Assembly (NCBI GenBank): GCA_021299035.1
Contig: JAJTGD010000014.1
Coordinates: 1-64,000, forward strand
DNA from: Oxalobacteraceae bacterium
Lineage (GTDB): Bacteria > Pseudomonadota > Gammaproteobacteria > Burkholderiales > Burkholderiaceae_D
Reading direction: 5' to 3'
DNA length: 64,000 nucleotides
Shown: positions 52,934 to 61,675 of the stretch, piece by piece
Numbering within the stretch: position 1 is the first letter of the stretch
Layout: each line of letters starts with the position of its first letter
Position numbers and translations under genes: made by a program
The notes under the pieces: generated by a model
What the model saw: the letters and a program-made list of their open reading frames with translations, nothing else
Database searches by the model: none
What the model was told of the DNA's origin: nothing

Positions 52934-53464
52934 ATGATTGACCTTGGTCTCTCCAAACTCGCGCTGATCGGTGCGGTCGCGCTTGTTGTGATCGGCCCGG
53001 AAAGGCTGCCGGCTGTTGCTCGTATGGCGGGTACCTTGTTTGGTCGCGCTCAGCGCTATATCAACAATGTCAAGGCAGAGGTCAGCCGCGAGATGCAGAT
53101 GGAAGAGCTGCAAAAAATGCAGACCAATATCGTTGAGGCGGCATCCAAGCTGAACTTGACGATCACTTCAGAGGCGTCGGAGGTTCGCAAGGAGGTCGAT
53201 GAGGCTGGCAAGGAACTCTCGGACTCTCTGAATGAGGCGCATCAGTCTTTCGACGACACCTATAATTTCAGCCCCAGCGTTCCTGCGCTCTGGGAATTTG
53301 ACGCCAAGCGTCGTGAGTTCCGTCGCAAGCGCATGTCGCATACCAGCATGCTGCCCCTCTGGTACAAGCGACAGCATGGTCTCAAGACGCGCGTTCAATC
53401 TGGCGCTGCGCGGGTAGCACGCTATCGCCCGGCGTCGGGCAAGAGCGTGAAGTTTTTCCATTAA
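52934..53464 (+). CDS. tatB: Sec-independent translocase subunit TatB
   Basis: TatB forms with TatC the receptor for twin-arginine signal peptides. The 176-residue protein has the N-terminal helix (MIDLGLSKLALIGAVALVVIG), the PERLPAVARMAG hinge and a long amphipathic/coiled-coil region (about residues 25-110). A basic, less conserved tail follows. It lies 59 bp after tatA and 4 bp before tatC. Confidence 0.95.
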   Translation: MIDLGLSKLALIGAVALVVIGPERLPAVARMAGTLFGRAQRYINNVKAEVSREMQMEELQKMQTNIVEAASKLNLTITSEASEVRKEVDEAGKELSDSLNEAHQSFDDTYNFSPSVPALWEFDAKRREFRRKRMSHTSMLPLWYKRQHGLKTRVQSGAARVARYRPASGKSVKFFH

Positions 53465-53468
53465 GCCC

Positions 53469-54242
53469 ATGTCCGACGACAAGACTTCAGGTATTCAGGA
53501 AACCTTCATCTCGCACTTGATCGAGTTGCGCAACCGCTTGGTACGCGCGTCGGCGGTGGTGCTCGTGGTTTTCATCGTCCTGTTCACCGTGTGGCCCGGT
53601 GCATCGGTTCTCTACGACTTCATGGCGCAGCCAATGCTGCACGCTTTACCCGAAGGTTCGAAAATGATTGCCACTGGCGTCATCACGCCATTCATGGTTC
53701 CCATGAAGATCACCATGGTGGCGGCGTTATTGATCTCGCTACCTTGGGTTCTGTATCAGGCGTGGGCGTTTGTCGCGCCTGGTTTGTACATGCACGAGAA
53801 GCGATTGGTGGCCCCACTGATTATTTCGTCGACTGCCCTGTTTGTCCTCGGCGTGGCTTTCTGCTACTACTTCGTGTTTGGCACGGTGTTTAAATTCATC
53901 AGTGACTTTGCGCCGAAATCCATAGCAGTTGCACCTGACATCGAGAATTATCTCGATTTCGTGCTCATGATGTGTCTCGCGTTCGGCCTGACCTTCGAGG
54001 TGCCGGTGGTCGTGATTGTGCTGGTGCGGATGGGTATCGTGTCAGTCGAAAAACTGAAAGCGATCAGGTCATATGTAATTGTCGGCGCATTCGTGATTGC
54101 TGCAATCGTCACGCCGCCCGACGTTATGAGCCAACTGTTTCTCGCGATCCCGTTGTGCTTGCTGTATGAAGTCGGGATCTTGCTCGCGCCCCTATTCGCC
54201 AAGGCGACGCAGGCACCGGAGGAGTCAACGGAGTCGTCCTGA
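53469..54242 (+). CDS. tatC: Sec-independent translocase subunit TatC
   Basis: TatC is the six-helix core receptor of the Tat system. The 257-residue protein has the N-terminal SHLIELRNRLVRAS motif, the MVPMKITMVAALLISLPWVLYQ segment and an FVAPGLYMHEKR loop. The conserved acidic residue lies in LTFEVPVVVIVLV. Its TGA stop sits in the first unit of a heptanucleotide tandem repeat. Confidence 0.96.
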   Translation: MSDDKTSGIQETFISHLIELRNRLVRASAVVLVVFIVLFTVWPGASVLYDFMAQPMLHALPEGSKMIATGVITPFMVPMKITMVAALLISLPWVLYQAWAFVAPGLYMHEKRLVAPLIISSTALFVLGVAFCYYFVFGTVFKFISDFAPKSIAVAPDIENYLDFVLMMCLAFGLTFEVPVVVIVLVRMGIVSVEKLKAIRSYVIVGAFVIAAIVTPPDVMSQLFLAIPLCLLYEVGILLAPLFAKATQAPEESTESS

Positions 54243-54271
54243 TTCCTGATTCCTGATTCCTGATTCCGGAT
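54237..54271 (+). repeat. heptanucleotide tandem repeat (TCCTGAT)x4 plus one variant unit at the tatC stop
   Basis: Four perfect TCCTGAT units (54237-54264) are followed by TCCGGAT (54265-54271). The first unit contains the tatC TGA stop, so later units are noncoding. The rest of the 163-bp gap before the convergent protease gene shows no clear terminator. Confidence 0.85.
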
Positions 54272-54405
54272 TCACGCTTTGCTATGGCATCTGGCGAATG
54301 CAGCGGTAGTCCCGTCTAGGCGGCGCATCGAAAGCTGCATTGTCCAAGATACCTGGATGTTTATGCTGGTGCAGTGAATCACCTACCTTCCGCCAGCTGA
54401 GAACT

Positions 54406-55581
54406 TTACTCGCCGTCTTGGGTTGGCTGCTGTTTCATTCGCGGTCGTTTTCCGACCACGACACTGAGTTCGGTCTTATTCGCCTTCCGCATGACCGTCA
54501 GCGCGATTTTTTCTCCCGGCGTCAATTGTGCGACTAAATTCAGCATCGACACCGTGTCAGAGACCGGCTTGTCGCCCACCGACAGCAAAATGTCGCCAGG
54601 CTTGATGCCAGCCTTGTCGGCGGGACCACCTCTGAGCACGCCGGCAATGATGGTGCCTGAGGCTTTTTGCAGCCCAAAGCTTTCGGCTAACTCGGGCGTA
54701 ATGTCTTGTGGCTCTACGCCAATCCAGCCCCGTACGACCTGACCGTTCTTGATGATCGATTCCATCACGGTTTTTACTGTCGTGACCGGTATTGCGAATC
54801 CAATGCCCAGCGAACCACCGCTACGCGAGTAGATTGCAGTATTGATACCCAACAGATGGCCTTCGGTATCAATTAATGCGCCACCGGAGTTGCCAGGATT
54901 GATCGCAGCGTCTGTCTGGATGAAGTTTTCAAACGTGTTGATACCCAGATGATTACGACCAAGTGCAGACACAATGCCCATGGTCACGGTTTGACCAACA
55001 CCAAATGGATTGCCAATCGCCAGCACCACATCGCCGACTTTGGTGTTGTCGAGTTTGGCCAGCGTGATCGAGGGTAGATTATTCAGCGCGACCTTGAGCA
55101 CGGCGAGATCGGTCTCTGGGTCTGTGCCGACCAGTTTGCCTTTTACTTTACGACCATCCGCCAGCGCAATTTCTATCTCATCCGCAGATTCGATCACATG
55201 ATTGTTGGTCAGGATGTAGCCGTCCGGGCTGATGATGACACCAGACCCAAGGCTGAACTGTCGTTCATCCGGGGCACCAAAATTATCACCGAAGAAGCGA
55301 CGGAAGAAGGGGTCGTTATCGAACGGGTGCGGGGGTTGTTTTCCAGCCTTGGTCGTGTAGATGTTGACCACGGTCGGCATTGCCCGTTGCGAGGCGTCGC
55401 GGTAAGTATTCTGCAGTACAGTGCCTGAGCCGTCTGCCTCGCGTACCGTGACAGTGGACGAAATCAGTCGTCCGCCACCCGAGGTGCGGCCAAGCCATTC
55501 TGGCTTCAAGGTCGCTACAATGAACCACAGCGCGAGTGCGACGGTGACAGTTTGCGCGAACAACAACCACAGACGACGCAT
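54406..55581 (-). CDS. S1C (DegS/HtrA-type) periplasmic serine protease with one PDZ domain
   Basis: This membrane-anchored trypsin-like protease has the DegS layout: one N-terminal helix (about residues 5-25), a protease domain and a single PDZ domain (about 290-380). The 391-residue protein has the catalytic triad H128 (TNNHVI), D158 (TDLAVLK) and S232 (NPGNSGG). The PDZ ligand groove begins near RGWIGVEPQ. By analogy with DegS it may sense envelope stress and cut an anti-sigma factor, but no rseA-like gene is here. Its ATG is only 13 bp from the divergent NIF3 gene start. Confidence 0.92.
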   Translation of the reverse strand: MRRLWLLFAQTVTVALALWFIVATLKPEWLGRTSGGGRLISSTVTVREADGSGTVLQNTYRDASQRAMPTVVNIYTTKAGKQPPHPFDNDPFFRRFFGDNFGAPDERQFSLGSGVIISPDGYILTNNHVIESADEIEIALADGRKVKGKLVGTDPETDLAVLKVALNNLPSITLAKLDNTKVGDVVLAIGNPFGVGQTVTMGIVSALGRNHLGINTFENFIQTDAAINPGNSGGALIDTEGHLLGINTAIYSRSGGSLGIGFAIPVTTVKTVMESIIKNGQVVRGWIGVEPQDITPELAESFGLQKASGTIIAGVLRGGPADKAGIKPGDILLSVGDKPVSDTVSMLNLVAQLTPGEKIALTVMRKANKTELSVVVGKRPRMKQQPTQDGE

Positions 55582-55594
55582 AACAGATCAGAGA

Positions 55595-56362
55595 ATGATG
55601 GATACGAGCGAGCAGGGTTTGGAACGTGAAAAACTGGCGAAGCATCTCGCCGAGACGCTGGATATTAACCGGTTTCGTGATTACTGCCCAAACGGATTAC
55701 AAGTCGAGGGCAAGCCACGCATTCGGCGATTGGTGACGGGTGTTACGGCAAGCCTTGCATTGCTTGAGGCGGCGATTGAAGTCAATGCAGATGCGGTGCT
55801 AGTGCATCATGGCTATTTTTGGCGTGGCGAGGACCCGCGTGTCGTTGGTAACCGCCGCAATAGGTTGAAGTTGCTGCTTGATCATGAGGTTAATCTGTAT
55901 GCGTACCACTTGCCGCTGGATGCTCATCCCGAGCTTGGCAACAATGCACAATTGGCAGTCCGACTTGGGTTCGAGGCCGACGGTCGTTTTGGCGAACAAG
56001 ACTTGGGCTGGTATGGCAAGTGCGGTGCTCAAAGCGTCGCTGAGTTAGTAGAGGTTGTGCAGCGCGAATTAGGGCGTCAGCCACAACTGATTGGTGACCC
56101 TGATCAAGCGGTCGGCCGAGTGGCTTGGTGCACCGGGGCTGCTCAGAATTCGTTTGAGCAAGCGATCGAAGCGGGTGCGAGCGTCTATCTCAGCGGAGAG
56201 ATTTCCGAGCAGACAGTTCATCTTGCTCGTGAGTCGGGCGTTGCTTACCTCGCCTGTGGGCATCACGCTACTGAACGTTTTGGTGTGCAAGCACTTGGCG
56301 GCTATTTGTCTAGCCGCTTTGGCGTCGATCATCAGTTTATTGATATTGCGAATCCAGTTTGA
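55595..56362 (+). CDS. NIF3-like dinuclear metal center protein (YbgI family)
   Basis: This is a NIF3/DUF34 protein forming hexameric rings with dinuclear metal sites; in E. coli the homologue is YbgI, linked to GTP cyclohydrolase-like folds, with unsettled function. The 255-residue product has [10 protein letters not shown], the metal motif [39 protein letters not shown] and the C-terminal [10 protein letters not shown]. The frame is open far upstream antisense to the protease gene. The ATG at 55595 or 55598 gives the family start. Confidence 0.9.
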   Translation: MMDTSEQGLEREKLAKHLAETLDINRFRDYCPNGLQVEGKPRIRRLVTGVTASLALLEAAIEVNADAVLVHHGYFWRGEDPRVVGNRRNRLKLLLDHEVNLYAYHLPLDAHPELGNNAQLAVRLGFEADGRFGEQDLGWYGKCGAQSVAELVEVVQRELGRQPQLIGDPDQAVGRVAWCTGAAQNSFEQAIEAGASVYLSGEISEQTVHLARESGVAYLACGHHATERFGVQALGGYLSSRFGVDHQFIDIANPV

Positions 56363-56592
56363 ACGCGTAAAGCAAAGATGATGTGCGGCGAGAAGAGGTA
56401 AAACCTGTTCTCGAATAAAGTCCAAGTCTCTCGTGTGGTCATTGTGTTCGGTCTTTGAGCCTACTGGGCGTTTTAGACGCCGGCGAGTTGCTTTTGCTAT
56501 GGGCCGGATCATTTGTTAGTTCGGATGCTCGGAACTCGGCGCTTCTAATCTCCACCGACGAAGCGTTTGTTAAATTGTTTCAAGCATCCAAA

Positions 56593-57285
56593 ATGTCAGC
56601 GTTTGGCTTCCCAAAGCCTTGCAGGGTGATGGTCGTCGAGGATGACCTCGTGACACGACGCCTGCTCTGCCTCGCGATTGAGCGCGAGCCCTCTCTCATT
56701 CTTTGCGCCGCCGTTGGTACCGTGCGTGAGGCGCGAGATTACTTGGCGCAGTGTTCCATCGATTTGTTACTGACCGACCTTGGTTTGCCGGATGGATCGG
56801 GTGTTAGCGTGATTCGGCATTGTCGTCATCTCAGGCCGCGAGCAGATATTTTGGTGATTACGATGTCCAGCGAAGAAGAGCAAATACTTGCCTGCATAGA
56901 AGCCGGTGCCGCCGGCTATGTCCTGAAGGAGTCTTTGCAGTTGAAAATATTGGATGCGATTATCGATTTGCGTGCAGGCGGCTCACCGATTAGCCCAATG
57001 GTCGCGCGTAAGGTGTTGACCTGTATGCGTGGGGTGACCCGTACCGCAGAGGATGCGGGCGAGGGCGAATCTACCTTGTTAACACGACGAGAGTTCTCCA
57101 TTCTGGATTCCATCTCACGCGGGGGCAGCTATGCGAAGGTCGCTGAAGCACTTGGTTTGTCGATTGGCACTGTACAAACCCACATAAAAAATGTTTACGC
57201 CAAGTTAGGTGTTCATTCCCGCACTGAAGCGATTATCGAAGCGCAGCGACTCGGACTGATCTCAATTCATCCTCGACGGATTTGA
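56593..57285 (+). CDS. orphan NarL/FixJ-family response regulator
   Basis: This 230-residue response regulator has a receiver domain with acidic pocket E16-D17-D18, phospho-acceptor D62 (LLLTDLGLPDGSG), switch Thr in VITMSS and Lys in YVLKES. A LuxR-type HTH is at residues about 163-220 (LTRREFSILDSISRGGSYAKV, TVQTHIKNVYAKL). The frame is open from a TTG at 56455, but ATG 56593 is the natural start. The 230 bp upstream have no other gene. No histidine kinase is adjacent. It sits between nif3 and petA, which are normally neighbours in betaproteobacteria, so it looks like an insertion into conserved order. Confidence 0.88.
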   Translation: MSAFGFPKPCRVMVVEDDLVTRRLLCLAIEREPSLILCAAVGTVREARDYLAQCSIDLLLTDLGLPDGSGVSVIRHCRHLRPRADILVITMSSEEEQILACIEAGAAGYVLKESLQLKILDAIIDLRAGGSPISPMVARKVLTCMRGVTRTAEDAGEGESTLLTRREFSILDSISRGGSYAKVAEALGLSIGTVQTHIKNVYAKLGVHSRTEAIIEAQRLGLISIHPRRI

Positions 57286-57406
57286 CCCGGCTGCAGCAGT
57301 CGTGATGGGTAATTCAAGCCTCTTTAATTATCAAGTCAACAATTCTCGAGCTTGCATTGCTTTCCGCACCTCTCAAAGCAGTTTTGCCCCCAACTAGATT
57401 ATTGAA

Positions 57407-57434
57407 TTGACAATCATTGTCGGTCGGCTCCAAT
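57407..57434 (+). promoter_or_regulatory. possible petABC promoter with a Fur-like 7-1-7 palindrome
   Basis: The 339-bp region 57286-57624 has no gene. It contains a perfect TTGACA (57407-57412) and, 16 bp later, TCCAAT (57429-57434, 4/6). Overlapping the -35 is TGACAAT-C-ATTGTCG (57408-57422), which agrees with the 7-1-7 Fur motif TGATAAT-N-ATTATCA at 12 of 14 specified positions by my count of both halves allowing one central base. The core GACAAT-C-ATTGTC is perfectly symmetrical. Fur binding is inferred only. Confidence 0.35.
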
Positions 57435-57471
57435 GCTGGTGGCGCTTCTTACGGTTCATTCTCGGCTCCGA

Positions 57472-57477
57472 TATAAT
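57472..57477 (+). promoter_or_regulatory. perfect TATAAT upstream of petA
   Basis: A TATAAT hexamer lies 148 bp before the petA ATG. Its -35 position (TTACGG at 17 bp) is weak. It may be the main -10 of petABC, with the Fur-like palindrome centred about 57-60 bp upstream of it. Confidence 0.35.
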
Positions 57478-57624
57478 GGAAGGTTGCTGGAAGTTCCCCT
57501 GGACGCCTAAGTCGCTGTCCAGCGTGTGTTTTGCTGTGAGGTCTCTGCGGTGGCGATTGCCCGCAACGAATTTCACGACGAATTTGAAGCGTTTTGATTT
57601 GCAATTTCTTTGATTGGGGTTGTC

Positions 57625-58233
57625 ATGAGTGACGAGAATCAAGTCGACTCGAGCCGGCGTGGCCTTTTGGTCGCGACCGCTGCGGTGGGAGGCGTTGCTG
57701 GCGTGGCTGGTGCTGGTGCCTTCGTGGCCACATTCGAGCCATCTGAGCGTGCGAAAGCGGCTGGAGCACCAGTCGATGTTGACGTGGCTGATTTGAAGCC
57801 GGGTGAGATGAAAACGGTTGAATGGCGCGGCAAGCCCGTTTGGGTTTTGCGTCGCACGCCGGAAATGGTGGCGTCGTTGAAAAAAACCGGCGGCGACCTT
57901 GCTGATCCGAAATCAGAGCGTAACGCCGACGATTTAACACCCGAGTATGCACGCAATGAGCACCGCTCGATCAAACCCGAGTTTCTGGTCGCTGTCGGCA
58001 TCTGCAGTCACTTGGGCTGCTCGCCATCGCCGAAGCTTGAGGCCGGGGCGCAGCCATCGCTAACGAGCGATTGGCAGGGCGGGTTCTTGTGCCCATGCCA
58101 TGGTTCGACGTTTGATCTTGCCGGGCGAGTTTTCAAGAACAAGCCTGCCCCTGATAACTTGCAGGTCCCACGTCACATGTTCACCAGTGATTCCCGCATC
58201 GTGATCGGTAAAGACGAGAAAGGCGAGGCCTAA
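57625..58233 (+). CDS. petA: ubiquinol-cytochrome c reductase, Rieske iron-sulfur subunit
   Basis: PetA carries the 2Fe-2S cluster of the cytochrome bc1 complex and passes electrons from ubiquinol to cytochrome c1. The 202-residue protein has a Tat-type N-terminus (SRRGLLVATAA), one helix (about residues 17-40) and the cluster motifs CSHLGC (127-132) and CPCHGS (156-161). ATG 57625 is preferred over an upstream start at 57610. It is followed 2 bp later by petB. Confidence 0.96.
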   Translation: MSDENQVDSSRRGLLVATAAVGGVAGVAGAGAFVATFEPSERAKAAGAPVDVDVADLKPGEMKTVEWRGKPVWVLRRTPEMVASLKKTGGDLADPKSERNADDLTPEYARNEHRSIKPEFLVAVGICSHLGCSPSPKLEAGAQPSLTSDWQGGFLCPCHGSTFDLAGRVFKNKPAPDNLQVPRHMFTSDSRIVIGKDEKGEA

Positions 58234-58235
58234 AA

Positions 58236-59639
58236 ATGGCGTTCCATGAAACTAAACTGCCGGCCGACGCGCCGGCTGCGCAGAAGGCACTTGCCTGGGT
58301 CGATGATCGCTTCCCGCTAACCAAGCTGTGGAACGATCAATGGGGCAAATACTATGCCCCGAAGAACTTCAACATCTTCTACTTGTTTGGTTCGCTTGCA
58401 GCATTGGTGCTGGTGATCCAGATTGTTACCGGGATTTTCCTGGTCATGAACTACAAGCCGGATGCCAACCTTGCGTTCGCTTCGGTTGAGTACATCATGC
58501 GCGAAGTGCCTTGGGGCTGGTTGGTGCGCTATATGCACTCCACAGGTGCTTCGGCATTCTTTATCGTGGTGTACCTGCACATGACGCGCGCCCTTCTGTA
58601 CGGTTCGTATCGCAAACCACGTGAATTGATCTGGCTGTTTGGTGTGGGTATTTTCCTGTGCCTGATGGCAGAGGCTTTCTTCGGCTATCTGCTGCCGTGG
58701 GGCCAAATGTCGTATTGGGGTGCACAGGTGATCGTGAACTTGTTCGGTGCCATCCCATTCATCGGCCCTGATCTGTCGCTATGGATTCGTGGCGATTACG
58801 TCGTGTCGGATGCGACGCTGAACCGCTTCTTCGCTTTCCATGTGATCGCGATCCCCTTGGTGCTGCTAGGCTTGGTCGTGGCGCACTTGATCGCCTTGCA
58901 CGAGGTAGGTTCGAATAATCCAGATGGTGTCGAGGTGAAGGAGAACTTGGGTCCTGATGGGCATGGCGTCGATACGATTCCATCGCACCCGTATTACACC
59001 ACCAAGGATATTTTTGGCGTTGCCTGCTTCCTGTTCATCTTCAGCGCGGTGGTGTTCTACGCGCCTGAGTTTGGTGGCTACTTCCTCGAGTACAACAACT
59101 TTATTCCGGCTGATCCGCTGAAGACGCCTGCACACATTGCGCCGGTTTGGTACTTCACGCCGTTCTATTCAATTCTGCGTGCAACGACTTCGCAGTTTAT
59201 GTATGCCTTGATCATTGGCGTGCTGGCGTATGGTGCATTGATTGCGCTGAAAACCCAACTACCGTCGCGCGAGAAGCAAGCGGCGATGGGCATTTCTGTC
59301 GTGGTAGCGATTTTGATGTTGGTGTTCGATGCAAAATTCTGGGGCGTGGTCTTGATGGGCGTTTCCGTGCTGATCATCGCCTTGCTGCCTTGGATTGATC
59401 ACTCGCCAGCCAAATCGATTCGCTACCGTCCAGAATGGCACAAGTGGGTGTATATCGCGTTCGGCATTTGCTTCCTGATCTTGGGCTACTTGGGTGTACA
59501 GGCGCCGACCGCTGGCCGTACGCTTGTGGCGCAGATTTGCACCATCTTCTATTTTGGCTTCTTCCTGCTGATGCCATGGTGGAGCAAGATGGGTGAATTC
59601 AGGCCAGTGCCTGTCCGTGTGAACTTCAAGCCGCACTGA
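58236..59639 (+). CDS. petB: cytochrome b of the bc1 complex
   Basis: PetB holds the two b hemes and the quinol oxidation and reduction sites. The 467-residue protein includes the full-length cytochrome b core. Heme-ligand histidine pairs lie in helices B and D (RYMHSTGASAFFIVVYLHMTR; FHVIAIPLVLLGLVVAHLIALH). The Qo-site signature appears as PADPLKTPAHIAPVWYF (the PEW position is VWY-like here). Eight to nine helices are visible. It is part of petABC. Confidence 0.96.
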   Translation: MAFHETKLPADAPAAQKALAWVDDRFPLTKLWNDQWGKYYAPKNFNIFYLFGSLAALVLVIQIVTGIFLVMNYKPDANLAFASVEYIMREVPWGWLVRYMHSTGASAFFIVVYLHMTRALLYGSYRKPRELIWLFGVGIFLCLMAEAFFGYLLPWGQMSYWGAQVIVNLFGAIPFIGPDLSLWIRGDYVVSDATLNRFFAFHVIAIPLVLLGLVVAHLIALHEVGSNNPDGVEVKENLGPDGHGVDTIPSHPYYTTKDIFGVACFLFIFSAVVFYAPEFGGYFLEYNNFIPADPLKTPAHIAPVWYFTPFYSILRATTSQFMYALIIGVLAYGALIALKTQLPSREKQAAMGISVVVAILMLVFDAKFWGVVLMGVSVLIIALLPWIDHSPAKSIRYRPEWHKWVYIAFGICFLILGYLGVQAPTAGRTLVAQICTIFYFGFFLLMPWWSKMGEFRPVPVRVNFKPH

Positions 59640-59656
59640 GCCGCAAAGGAAAAACA

Positions 59657-60421
59657 ATGAAACTCATGAAGAAACTGCTCATCGTGCTGGCGTTGCTTCC
59701 TTTGCTGTCGCAAGCTTCGGAAGGTGGGTTCCCGCTCGACCACGCGCCAGACCGTTCACGTCAGCTGTCTGCACTACAAAATGGTGCCAAATTGTTCGTG
59801 AACTACTGCCTGAATTGCCATGCCGCTTCGCTGGTTCGCTACAACCGTTTGCGCGATATCGGTTTGTCTGAACAGCAAATCCGCGAGAATCTGCTCTTTA
59901 CCAGCGACAAAGTAGGCGACCTGATGAAGACCGCGATGACAGAGAAGGATGCCAAGGCGTGGTTCGGTGCCGTGCCACCGGATCTGTCGGTGCTGGTTCG
60001 CGCGAAGTCGTCCTCAGAGGGCTCTGGTGCTGACTACGTATACACCTACTTGCGCACCTACTATCAGGACGATAGTCGCGCGACGGGTTGGAACAACTTG
60101 GTTTATCCGAACGTCGGTATGCCGCATGTGCTCTGGGAGTTGCAAGGTGTGCGTAAGGCCAAGTTTGTCGAAGAAAAAGACCCGCATGAAGCGGGTAAAA
60201 CTGTTCACCGGTTCGCCGGTTTCCAACAAGTTACTCCGGGCAAGTTGAGCCAGTATGAGTTCGATTCTCAAATCGGCGATCTGGTCGCGTTCATGGATTG
60301 GATGTCCGAGCCGGTCAAGGCAAAGCGACAGGCCATTGGCTTCTGGGTGCTGCTACTCATGGCCTTCCTGGTGCTGCTGACCTGGCGATTGAACGCGTCA
60401 TTCTGGAGAGAGGTCAAGTAA
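59657..60421 (+). CDS. petC: cytochrome c1
   Basis: PetC is the c-type heme subunit of bc1 that reduces soluble cytochrome c. The 254-residue protein has a signal peptide (to about residue 20) and the heme-attachment motif CLNCH at residues 51-55. A PPDLSVLVRAKS segment and a C-terminal anchor helix (AIGFWVLLLMAFLVLLTWRL) follow. Maturation needs the ResB/CcsA system encoded at the other end of the window. It ends petABC; a terminator follows 73 bp later. Confidence 0.95.
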   Translation: MKLMKKLLIVLALLPLLSQASEGGFPLDHAPDRSRQLSALQNGAKLFVNYCLNCHAASLVRYNRLRDIGLSEQQIRENLLFTSDKVGDLMKTAMTEKDAKAWFGAVPPDLSVLVRAKSSSEGSGADYVYTYLRTYYQDDSRATGWNNLVYPNVGMPHVLWELQGVRKAKFVEEKDPHEAGKTVHRFAGFQQVTPGKLSQYEFDSQIGDLVAFMDWMSEPVKAKRQAIGFWVLLLMAFLVLLTWRLNASFWREVK

Positions 60422-60493
60422 GCGGTTCCGTACGTTCTGCCGCGACCGCTGAGCGATTTGCTCAGTGGCAGACAGTGCGGAGTATCCCCACGT

Positions 60494-60527
60494 AGGGTGA
60501 GGCGGTTGCCGTCTCACCCTTTTGTTT
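60494..60527 (+). terminator. intrinsic terminator after petABC
   Basis: AGGGTGAG (60494-60501) pairs with CTCACCCT (60513-60520), with an inner CGG/CCG pair in the loop, followed by TTTTGTTT. It lies between petC and sspA and overlaps the upstream edge of the sspA ribosome binding region, so sspA probably has its own promoter or read-through. Confidence 0.75.
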
Positions 60528-60542
60528 CAAGGAACAGTGATC

Positions 60543-61154
60543 ATGATGGTTCTCTACTCGGGCACAACCTGTCCGTTCTCGCAACGCTGCCGCTTGGTAC
60601 TCTTCGAGAAAGGTATGGATTTCGAGATCCGCGACGTTGACCTGTTCAACAAGCCGGAAGATATCTCGACCATGAACCCCTACGGTCAGGTGCCTATTCT
60701 GGTCGAGCGCGAGCTCGTGCTGTATGAGTCAAACATCATCAACGAATACATCGACGAGCGCTTCCCGCATCCACAGCTGATGCCGGCTGATCCGCTGATG
60801 CGCGCACGTGCTCGTCTGATGTTATTCAATTTCGAGAAAGAGCTTTTCGTGCACGTTCATACCTTGGAGAACGAAAAGTCCCGTGCGGCTGAGAAGGCGC
60901 ACGAGAAGGCTCGGCAAGAGATTCGCGATCGTCTTACTCAGTTGGCACCCTTGTTCTTGAAGAATAAGTACATGCTGGGTGAAGAGTTCTCGATGCTCGA
61001 TGTTGCGATCGCTCCGCTGCTGTGGCGGTTGGACTATTACGGTATCGATTTGTCGAAGACGGCTGCGCCGTTGCTGAAGTATGCTGAGCGCATCTTCTCT
61101 CGCCCGGCCTACATTGAGGCGCTGACGCCTTCCGAGAAGGTCATGCGCCGCTGA
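60543..61154 (+). CDS. sspA: stringent starvation protein A (glutathione S-transferase fold)
   Basis: SspA binds RNA polymerase and alters transcription under starvation and acid stress. The 203-residue protein has an N-terminal thioredoxin-like GST domain (MMVLYSGTTCPFSQRCRLVL) and an all-helical C-terminal domain (MLGEEFSMLDVAIAPLLWRL). The ATG at 60543 has AAGGA 9 bp upstream; the next codon is also ATG. petABC-sspAB order is standard in proteobacteria. Confidence 0.94.
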   Translation: MMVLYSGTTCPFSQRCRLVLFEKGMDFEIRDVDLFNKPEDISTMNPYGQVPILVERELVLYESNIINEYIDERFPHPQLMPADPLMRARARLMLFNFEKELFVHVHTLENEKSRAAEKAHEKARQEIRDRLTQLAPLFLKNKYMLGEEFSMLDVAIAPLLWRLDYYGIDLSKTAAPLLKYAERIFSRPAYIEALTPSEKVMRR

Positions 61155-61171
61155 CCCAACCCTCACTGGCA

Positions 61172-61657
61172 ATGAGCGAAACTTCTACCAAGCCCTATCT
61201 GCTCCGTGCGCTGTATGAGTGGTGTACGGATAACGGTTTCACGCCTTACATTGTGGTTGCTGTCGATGCGTACACGCGGGTGCCTATGGAGTTCGTGAAG
61301 AATAGTGAGATCGTGCTGAATATCAGCTTCGAGGCCACCGGTAATCTGAAGATGGACAATGATCTGATCACGTTCAAGGCCAGGTTTGGTGGTGTATCCC
61401 GCGAGATAGAAATCCCCGTCGAAAATGTCAGCGCTATTTATGCGCGCGAGAACGGTCAGGGCATGGCTTTCGAAGTGAAGCGAGGTGAGGGAGCAGGTGA
61501 TGGCAAAAAGTCGAGCGTGCCAACTACCAATGTGACCTCACCCAAGGCAACGCCGCTGTCGGCGGTAACTCCGACTCCCAGCGACGACCCAGAGCATGGG
61601 GGCGACGAGCCGCCGCCGAAAAACGGTGGCCGGCCAAGGCTTACCAGAATCAAATAA
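61172..61657 (+). CDS. sspB: ClpXP protease specificity-enhancing factor SspB
   Basis: SspB tethers ssrA-tagged and other substrates to ClpXP. The 161-residue protein has the folded domain (PYLLRALYEWCTDNGFTPYIV, VLNISFEATGNLKM, VENVSAIYARENGQGMAF). A long disordered Pro/Gly-rich linker and a short basic tail (GGRPRLTRIK), the ClpX-binding XB-type motif, follow. The tRNA-Thr -10 box lies just past its stop codon. Confidence 0.94.
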   Translation: MSETSTKPYLLRALYEWCTDNGFTPYIVVAVDAYTRVPMEFVKNSEIVLNISFEATGNLKMDNDLITFKARFGGVSREIEIPVENVSAIYARENGQGMAFEVKRGEGAGDGKKSSVPTTNVTSPKATPLSAVTPTPSDDPEHGGDEPPPKNGGRPRLTRIK

Positions 61658-61659
61658 CG

Positions 61660-61665
61660 TATAAT
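61660..61665 (+). promoter_or_regulatory. -10 element of tRNA-Thr
   Basis: A perfect TATAAT lies 10 bp upstream of the tRNA and 2 bp after the sspB stop, so the promoter's upstream part overlaps the sspB 3' end. A GC-rich CCGGGCC follows it, as in stringently controlled stable-RNA promoters. The -35 is not clear. Confidence 0.5.
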
Positions 61666-61675
61666 CCGGGCCGTT

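Noticed and set aside
56396-56415. AACCTGTTCTCG as a second, degenerate copy of the hisH-hisA repeat end
   Set aside because: Only about 11 bases agree and only with a one-base insertion; no partner inverted arm lies within 150 bp.
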